From: an uncultured Ruminococcus sp.
Lineage (GTDB): Bacteria > Bacillota > Clostridia > Oscillospirales > Ruminococcaceae
Direction: 5' to 3'
DNA length: 20,743 nucleotides
Assembly: GCA_947177715.1 (NCBI GenBank)
Contig: CAMWVM010000002.1
Coordinates: 1 to 20,743 of the forward strand
In this document: positions 15,854 through 20,743 of the stretch, piece after piece
How the letters are laid out: the number at the start of each line of letters is the position of its first letter
Position numbering within the stretch: position 1 is the first letter of the stretch
Notes under the pieces: model-generated
Told to the model about the DNA's origin: nothing
Seen by the model: only the letters and a program-made list of their open reading frames with translations
The model's database searches: none
Made by a program: the position numbers and the translations under genes

Positions 15854-15886
15854 ATGTTCCCCATCTCTGTAGGAGGCGGGGAACAT
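15854..15886. terminator. Inverted repeat between convergent genes, possible terminator
   Basis: ATGTTCCCC (15854-15862) and GGGGAACAT (15878-15886) form a 9-bp stem with a 15-nt loop. No good T run follows on either strand, so it may be a weak terminator or processing hairpin for the XRE operon and metY. Confidence 0.45.
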
Positions 15887-15937
15887 AAGTCGTTGTTATA
15901 TAAATTCTTGTTATCAAGCTTGTGCAAAGCTACAAAC

Positions 15938-17206
15938 TTACCTTATTGCTGCAAAGCCTTGTTCAAGGTCTGCAATAATATCGTCAACATTTTCAATTCC
16001 AACAGAAAGACGAATAAGTCCGCCGTCAATACCTGCCGCAGCAAGCTGTTCATCTGTAAGCTGACGATGTGTAGCAGATGCAGGATGAAGCACACATGTG
16101 CGTATATCAGCAACATGAACTTCATTAGAAGCAAGCTTCAGGCTGTCCATGAATTTCACCGCTGCATCACGTCCCCCCTTGATAGAGAAGGATATAACAC
16201 CGCTGCATCCCAAAGGCAGATACTTCTTGGCGAGCTCATGATACTTATTGCTCTCCAGTGACGGATAAGCGATTGAATTAACAAGACCTGTGCTTTCCAA
16301 ATATTTTGCAACCTTCAAAGCGTTTTCACAGTATTGTTTCATTCTTACTGCAAGCGTTTCAAGTCCTAAATTCAAAAGGAATGAACTGTTTGCCGCAGGA
16401 TAACAGCCGAAATCTCTCATAAGCTGCATTCTTGCCTTTACTATGTAAGGAGCAAACGAGTATTTTTCGGTGTAAACAATTCCATGATAGCTTTCGTCAG
16501 GCTCTGTCATGCAAGGGAACTTTCCGTTTGTCCAGTCAAATTTGCCTGAATCAACGATAACCCCGCCAACCTGAACAGCATGACCGTCCATATATTTTGA
16601 AGTAGAGTGAATTACAATATCTGCTCCCCATTCAATAGGTCTGCACAAAACAGGGGTTGCAAAAGTGTTATCCACAATAAGAGGCACACCGTTTTTATGA
16701 GCAACCCTTGCAAACTTTTCAATGTCAAGCACTGTAATTGCCGGATTAGCAATAGTTTCGCCGAAAACGGCCTTAGTATTTGGTTTAAATGCAGCATTAA
16801 TCGTTTCTTCGTCAGCATCACCATCAACGAAAATGCACTCTATTCCAAGTTTTTTGAGTGTAACTGCAAAAAGGTTTACTGTTCCGCCGTAAATAGAAGA
16901 AGACGAAATGAAACTGTCCCCTGCCTGACAAATATTAAGAATAGCGCAAAGAGAAGCAGCCTGTCCGCTTGATGTGCACATTGCGGCAACTCCGCCCTCA
17001 AGTGCTGCAATTTTCTTTTCAACTGCATCGGTTGTAGGATTTGCAAAGCGAGAGTAAATCAAACTCTTTGTTGGATCATCGAAAACCGCAGCAACATCAT
17101 CAGTAGAGTCGTAAACATATGTAGTACTCTGAACGATTGGTACAACTCTTGGTTCGCTGTTTTTAGGCTTATAGCCTTCATGCAGGCATTGTGTTTCAAT
17201 TTTCAT
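15938..17206 (-). CDS. metY: O-acetylhomoserine sulfhydrylase
   Basis: A PLP enzyme that makes homocysteine from O-acetylhomoserine and sulfide, the direct sulfhydrylation route to methionine, in the cytoplasm. The 422-residue protein is of full MetY length, longer than typical cystathionine gamma-synthases of about 380-400. Motifs include TLCLHEGY-like ETQCLHEGY (4-12), YSRFANPT (51-58), SSGQAA (79-84), VDNTFATP (178-185) and STSKYMDGHA with the PLP lysine at 204. ATG 17206 is chosen because GAAAGGA lies nine bases upstream. It starts 29 bp after the stop of the cation exporter gene, with no promoter between, so it is likely the last gene of a purB-CDF-metY unit. There is no room for a SAM riboswitch. 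Confidence 0.92.
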   Translation of the reverse strand: MKIETQCLHEGYKPKNSEPRVVPIVQSTTYVYDSTDDVAAVFDDPTKSLIYSRFANPTTDAVEKKIAALEGGVAAMCTSSGQAASLCAILNICQAGDSFISSSSIYGGTVNLFAVTLKKLGIECIFVDGDADEETINAAFKPNTKAVFGETIANPAITVLDIEKFARVAHKNGVPLIVDNTFATPVLCRPIEWGADIVIHSTSKYMDGHAVQVGGVIVDSGKFDWTNGKFPCMTEPDESYHGIVYTEKYSFAPYIVKARMQLMRDFGCYPAANSSFLLNLGLETLAVRMKQYCENALKVAKYLESTGLVNSIAYPSLESNKYHELAKKYLPLGCSGVISFSIKGGRDAAVKFMDSLKLASNEVHVADIRTCVLHPASATHRQLTDEQLAAAGIDGGLIRLSVGIENVDDIIADLEQGFAAIR

Positions 17207-17235
17207 TCTATCAAGTCCTTTCATTTATGGTCAAT

Positions 17236-18399
17236 TCAGAATTCTCTGTCAAAAGTAATGACTGTGTAATAATCAGTATCCTCCGCTTCAAGTCCGTTGT
17301 CTATAAAGCTTTTAAGCTGCTCGTCTGTATACTGACAATCATAAGGCACAACAAGATCAAATATCACATTGGTGTGGCTCTCACCTGTAACCAGCCTAAA
17401 ATCGTGAATATGAAGTCTTTCATCAAGGCTTTTAATAATCGTCCTCACTTTGTCCTTGCAATGATTGACCTGTTCATTATCCACTTCAATGGGATCCATA
17501 TGAATAGTCATAAGAATATTAAGTTCTTTGTGAATTCTTCGTTCAATTCCGTCGACAATATCATGAATCTGCGTAAAATCCTCATCACTTCTGACCTCCA
17601 CATGACAGCTTCCTATCATATTCCCTGGTCCGTAATTGTGAATCAGCATATCGTGGATTCCGATTATCTTTACATTTTCCTTTATAAGATTATTAATATT
17701 ATCTATAATTTGCTGATCCGCAGGCTTTCCCAAAAGCTCGTCAACAGTATCCCTGACAATATCGTAACCTGATTTTAATACAAACGCTGATACTATAACA
17801 CCCATTGCTCCGTCCACAGGCAAATCAGTAAATAGAGATGCAATAAGAGCAATAATTACCGCCACAGTTGCCAAAACATCGCTTTTGCTGTCCTTTGCTG
17901 TGGCAAGCATGACCGTAGAATTAATCCTATTCCCCAGCTTTGTGTTAAAAAGCGACATCCAAAGCTTTACTGCTACAGAAATAACAAGAGAAATCAACAC
18001 AATAATGCTGAAATTCACCTGTTCGGGGTGCATTATTTTCAAAACCGAGTCTTTCAGAAGCTCAAGTCCAACAACGATAATAACCACGGCAATAGAAAGA
18101 GAAGTGAGATATTCCATTCTTCCATGACCGAAAGGATGATCTTTATCCGCAGGCTTAGCCGCAAGCTTATATCCAAACAGGGTAACGATACAGCTTGCAC
18201 AATCTGAAAGATTATTGAATGCGTCCGAAATAACGGAAATGGAATTAGATATTGTTCCCATTATATATTTAAGTGCAAACAGAAAGATATTGCAGACAAC
18301 GCCCACTGCACTGCTGAGCATACCATATTTTTCTCTTATTTTTATATCTTCGGTTTTATCAAAATTCTTAATAAAACGCTTGACTAGAAAATTTGTCAT
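17236..18399 (-). CDS. Cation diffusion facilitator, manganese-type
   Basis: A metal-ion/proton antiporter that exports divalent metal. The 387-residue protein has about six membrane helices between residues 28 and 220 and a cytoplasmic C-terminal domain of about 165 residues. That domain has a longer tail than YiiP/FieF. HPFGHGRMEYL (88-98) is the family hallmark. The transport-site pairs are Asn62-x3-Asp66 in helix 2 and Asp170-x3-Asp174 in helix 5. This N-D/D-D set is reported for manganese exporters such as MntE, while zinc/iron members have His-x3-Asp in helix 5. Manganese export is therefore the best prediction, by motif only. ATG 18399 follows GGAGG with 12 bases between; upstream TTG codons fall in or before that site. 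A hairpin could mask this ribosome site. Confidence 0.88.
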   Translation of the reverse strand: MTNFLVKRFIKNFDKTEDIKIREKYGMLSSAVGVVCNIFLFALKYIMGTISNSISVISDAFNNLSDCASCIVTLFGYKLAAKPADKDHPFGHGRMEYLTSLSIAVVIIVVGLELLKDSVLKIMHPEQVNFSIIVLISLVISVAVKLWMSLFNTKLGNRINSTVMLATAKDSKSDVLATVAVIIALIASLFTDLPVDGAMGVIVSAFVLKSGYDIVRDTVDELLGKPADQQIIDNINNLIKENVKIIGIHDMLIHNYGPGNMIGSCHVEVRSDEDFTQIHDIVDGIERRIHKELNILMTIHMDPIEVDNEQVNHCKDKVRTIIKSLDERLHIHDFRLVTGESHTNVIFDLVVPYDCQYTDEQLKSFIDNGLEAEDTDYYTVITFDREF

Positions 18400-18412
18400 T
18401 AGATACAATTTC

Positions 18413-18446
18413 CTCCGCAACAATATTTTTAAAAATCATTGCGGAG
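18413..18446 (-). promoter_or_regulatory. Hairpin covering the ribosome binding site of the metal exporter
   Basis: On the minus-strand transcript CTCCGCAA (18446-18439) pairs with TTGCGGAG (18420-18413). The 3' arm contains GGAG of the GGAGG ribosome site. No T run follows. It lies 12 nt after the purB stop and may tune translation of the exporter or act in mRNA processing. Confidence 0.5.
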
Positions 18447-18457
18447 CGGTTTATTTA

Positions 18458-19894
18458 TTAAACGTTAATTTCCGCAACGTCATCTGAAACGCCATTAGCT
18501 TCAACAACAGGCTTTACGCAGTTTTCAATAAACTCCTCAACCTGCTGAGGGCATCTGCCAATGAAGTTTTCAGGCTTCATTATAGCATCCATTTCTTCCT
18601 TTGTAATCATAAACATAGGATCATCAAGAATAAGCTCACAGAGGTTATTATCAAGCCCCTCACGCTTAACATTTGCACCTGCAATCATTGAATATTCACG
18701 AATTTTCTCATGAAGCTCCTGTCTGTTTCCGCCTTTTTTAACTGCATCCATCATGATATTTTCTGTTGCCATGAAGGGAAGTTCAGCCATGACTCTTCTT
18801 CTGATAATTTTATCATAAACAACCAAACCGTTTTCAGGGTCAGTAACGTTAAGCATAATATTAAGGATAGCGTCAACTCCAAGGAATGCTTCTGCAACGG
18901 AAATTCTCTTGTTTGCAGAATCGTCAAGAGTTCTCTCAAACCATTGTGTTCCAGCGGTAAATGCAGGGTTAAGTACATCGCACATAACGTATCTTGCCAA
19001 AGATGTTATTCTCTCGTCACGCATTGGATTTCTCTTATAAGCCATTGCTGAAGAACCGATTTGATTTTTCTCAAACGGCTCTTCAATTTCCTTAAAGGAC
19101 TGAAGGATACGAATATCATTGGAGAACTTACTTGCCGACTGTGCGATTCCTGCCAAAACAGAGCAAACCTGATAATCAACCTTTCTTGAATATGTTTGAC
19201 CTGAAACAGGAACAACTGCGTCAAATCCCATTTCTTCGGCAATCATCTGCTCAAGCATTTTGATTTTATCAGTATCGCCCTCAAAAAGTTCCATGAAAGA
19301 AGCCTGAGTTCCTGTTGTACCTTTTGAACCTAAGAGTTTTAAGTTAGCAAGTCTGAAATCAAGATCTTCCAAGTCCATAAGAAGCTCATTGCACCAAAGG
19401 GTTGCACGCTTTCCAACAGTAGTAAGCTGTGCAGGCTGTAGGTGAGTATAAGCAAGGCAGGGAAGCGCTTTATATTTATCAGCAAACTGAGCAAGCTGGT
19501 CAATAACCTTTACAAGCTTCCTTTTTACTACTTTCAAAGCGTCACGCATGATAATAACGTCAGTATTATCACCAACGTAACATGAAGTTGCACCCAGATG
19601 GATAATACCTGCTGCTTTTGGACAAACCTGACCATAAGTATACACATGAGCCATAACGTCATGGCGAACAAGCTTTTCACGCTCTGCGGCAACGGCATAA
19701 TCTATATTTTCAATATTTGCCTCAAGCTCGTCTACCTGCTCCTGAGTTACAGGAAGTCCCAACTTCATTTCTGCTCTTGCGAGGGCAACCCAAAGTCTTC
19801 TCCATGTAGTAAACTTTTTATCAGCAGAGAAAATATACTGCATTTCCTTGCTGGCATATCTGGTACAGAACGGGCTTTCATAACTGTTTGTCAT
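18458..19894 (-). CDS. purB: Adenylosuccinate lyase
   Basis: Acts twice in purine synthesis: it releases fumarate from SAICAR to give AICAR and from adenylosuccinate to give AMP. The 478-residue protein is the longer type also found in Clostridia and eukaryotes, rather than the B. subtilis form of about 430. Active-site segments are RHDVMAH (77-83), HLGATS (99-104), THLQPAQ (150-156) and the superfamily signature GSSAMAYKRNP (280-290) with the mobile-loop serine. ATG 19894 has AAAGAGG 11 bases upstream. The gene has its own promoter and is followed after 58 bp by the cation exporter and then metY. No other pur gene is nearby. Confidence 0.95.
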   Translation of the reverse strand: MTNSYESPFCTRYASKEMQYIFSADKKFTTWRRLWVALARAEMKLGLPVTQEQVDELEANIENIDYAVAAEREKLVRHDVMAHVYTYGQVCPKAAGIIHLGATSCYVGDNTDVIIMRDALKVVKRKLVKVIDQLAQFADKYKALPCLAYTHLQPAQLTTVGKRATLWCNELLMDLEDLDFRLANLKLLGSKGTTGTQASFMELFEGDTDKIKMLEQMIAEEMGFDAVVPVSGQTYSRKVDYQVCSVLAGIAQSASKFSNDIRILQSFKEIEEPFEKNQIGSSAMAYKRNPMRDERITSLARYVMCDVLNPAFTAGTQWFERTLDDSANKRISVAEAFLGVDAILNIMLNVTDPENGLVVYDKIIRRRVMAELPFMATENIMMDAVKKGGNRQELHEKIREYSMIAGANVKREGLDNNLCELILDDPMFMITKEEMDAIMKPENFIGRCPQQVEEFIENCVKPVVEANGVSDDVAEINV

Positions 19895-19974
19895 AAATAA
19901 ATCTACCTCTTTCAAATAATATGTGAAAATTCGTTACAGTATCATCAAAACTGTTCTTTTCAATTAACGTTACA

Positions 19975-20003
19975 ATTATAGCATATAACCTTATTTATTG
20001 CAA
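19975..20003 (-). promoter_or_regulatory. Sigma-A promoter of purB
   Basis: On the minus strand there is TTGCAA (20003-19998), a 17-bp spacer and TATAAT (19980-19975). The leader of about 75 nt contains TGTAACG twice, starting just after the -10 box. No purine riboswitch core is seen. Confidence 0.75.
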
Positions 20004-20019
20004 GCAAAGCTCACAGTCG

Positions 20020-20544
20020 TTATCCATGTGCCAACACCTTATGTTTTTTCAGATAAATCTTATATGAGATAACATAAACCCAGAAAAGAATAAATAAAAT
20101 TATGCCAATTCCAAGCCCTGCGGCAGAGGTATGAGCCATACCTAATTTTTCTTCAAGCCACAAAACAGGGGCATAGACTATTGTATAGAATGCTTTTCCT
20201 TTTCCCTCTGCATTTAATGAATCTCTGAAAATAACCGGAACGAAGTATACCAACAACATCATTATAAGTGCAATAGTCACGTTTATGCTGTTCCATATTT
20301 CATAAGCTGCATGGCGTTTTCCGTCGTCATAAAACAAAACTGCCAAGAAAATGAGCATTACTGCCCAGCCCACAAACGAGCCCCATGTGCTGTTGGTAAA
20401 AAAGCTGCCTGCTGCACTTGAACCAGATACAAATGACGCAAGTGCGGGAAATATAATCCTTGCGGTAAAAGCTCCGAAGAGATTTACTACAATAAGTACG
20501 CCTATTCTCCCTAAAACATACAATAAAAACTTAACTGAATCCAT
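20020..20544 (-). CDS. Four-helix membrane protein of unknown function
   Basis: A 174-residue integral membrane protein with hydrophobic segments at about 6-38, 54-73, 86-106 and 140-163 and a basic C-terminus (YKIYLKKHKVLAHG), expected in the cytoplasm. Polar stretches lie at 74-84 (DDGKRHAAYEIW) and 107-135. I do not recognise a named family, and no catalytic motif is visible. ATG 20544 has GGGGAGG seven bases upstream. It begins 18 bp after the stop of the upstream Cys-rich gene, so the two are probably cotranscribed. purB downstream has its own promoter. Confidence 0.75.
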   Translation of the reverse strand: MDSVKFLLYVLGRIGVLIVVNLFGAFTARIIFPALASFVSGSSAAGSFFTNSTWGSFVGWAVMLIFLAVLFYDDGKRHAAYEIWNSINVTIALIMMLLVYFVPVIFRDSLNAEGKGKAFYTIVYAPVLWLEEKLGMAHTSAAGLGIGIILFILFWVYVISYKIYLKKHKVLAHG

Positions 20545-20562
20545 TCATTCAACCTCCCCACA

Positions 20563-20743
20563 TTAATAACCTAAATTCTCTGCAACAAGTATTACTTTAA
20601 ATCTGTTCTTATGACGCTGATGTGCAGATACCACATAATTACAGCAGATACGAGCTTCGCTGTGACAGCCTGACGGCATATCTCCGCCTGTTGAAAGGGA
20701 TATACACGCTCCTGTTTCATGGCAGGGGGTTTTACAGTCAAGA
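20563..20743 (-). CDS. Cys-rich protein, C-terminal end only (partial)
   Basis: An open frame runs in from the window edge on the minus strand and ends in TAA at 20563-20565, giving at least 59 residues. Seven cysteines fall in the first 36 residues: DCKTPCHETGAC, then GCHSEARICCNYV. After these come a basic stretch and FKVILVAENLGY at the end. The spacing suggests metal binding (zinc or Fe-S) or disulfides, but I do not recognise the family. The 18-bp gap to the next minus-strand gene, which contains that gene's ribosome site, supports it as a real gene. Its start lies outside the window. Confidence 0.6.
   Translation of the reverse strand, partial: LDCKTPCHETGACISLSTGGDMPSGCHSEARICCNYVVSAHQRHKNRFKVILVAENLGY

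Noticed and set aside
16607..16972. Open frame of 121 codons on the plus strand
   Set aside because: It lies wholly antisense within metY, has no ribosome site and no recognisable domain.
17207..17235. SAM riboswitch upstream of metY
   Set aside because: Only 29 bp separate metY from the preceding gene, too short for any SAM-binding leader.
17191..17772. Open frame of 193 codons on the plus strand
   Set aside because: It is antisense to the well-supported cation exporter and the start of metY; its sequence follows from the complementary codons.
19895..19974. Purine riboswitch ahead of purB
   Set aside because: The leader is about 75 nt and shows no three-way-junction pairing or conserved core; only a repeated TGTAACG.
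1..20743. CRISPR arrays, tRNA, rRNA, transposases
   Set aside because: No regularly spaced repeats, no cloverleaf or rRNA-like sequence, and no recombinase motifs were seen on either strand.

Overview
The window reads as a chromosomal segment of a low-GC, Gram-positive anaerobe of the class Clostridia, most plausibly a Ruminococcus or other Oscillospiraceae-type fibre degrader. The basis is AT-rich DNA, strong AGGAGG-type ribosome binding sites, sigma-A promoters with 17-bp spacers, lipobox lipoproteins, a GH94 cellobiose phosphorylase, an MsmK/UgpC-type sugar-importer ATPase, and several small Firmicutes families (DUF378, DUF4830). The genus is inferred from gene content. No rRNA, tRNA, CRISPR array, transposase or integrase is visible.

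Layout. At 1-1034 (-) is the 5' part of a class B penicillin-binding protein whose frame breaks at a run of five G near the window edge. Then come a membrane-anchored DUF4830 protein and an RsuA-type pseudouridine synthase (1172-2397, +), a sugar ABC ATPase (2565-3707, +), and an SGNH-hydrolase lipoprotein (3782-5014, +). An AI-2E family permease (5034-6272, -) and acetolactate synthase (6389-8074, -) follow. Malic enzyme (8249-9421, +) is divergent from acetolactate synthase and is followed at once by a CapA-like lipoprotein (9445-10641, +). Cellobiose phosphorylase (10695-13148, -) is divergent from a DUF378 membrane protein (13386-13589, +).

From 13590 to 14152 there is no protein gene. 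This stretch holds a perfect 25-bp inverted repeat, a second nested inverted repeat, and a promoter-to-terminator unit that looks like a small RNA gene. An SH3-domain membrane protein (14153-14620, +) and three XRE-type regulators (one on -, two on +) sit around an AT-rich double operator. The right end is a minus-strand run: a partial Cys-rich protein, a four-helix membrane protein, then purB, a manganese-type cation diffusion facilitator and metY.

How the parts relate. Cellobiose phosphorylase (intracellular phosphorolysis of cellobiose) and the sugar-importer ATPase carry nearly the same 15-bp element (TAAACGTWTTMGTAA) at almost the same distance downstream of their -10 boxes, about 10.6 kb apart on opposite strands. 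This suggests one sugar-responsive repressor controls both. Malic enzyme and acetolactate synthase both act around pyruvate and share a divergent promoter region. The most interesting unexplained items are the putative small RNA (about 13871-13994), the shared carbohydrate operator, the twin XRE operators, and a hairpin that would mask the ribosome binding site of the metal exporter.
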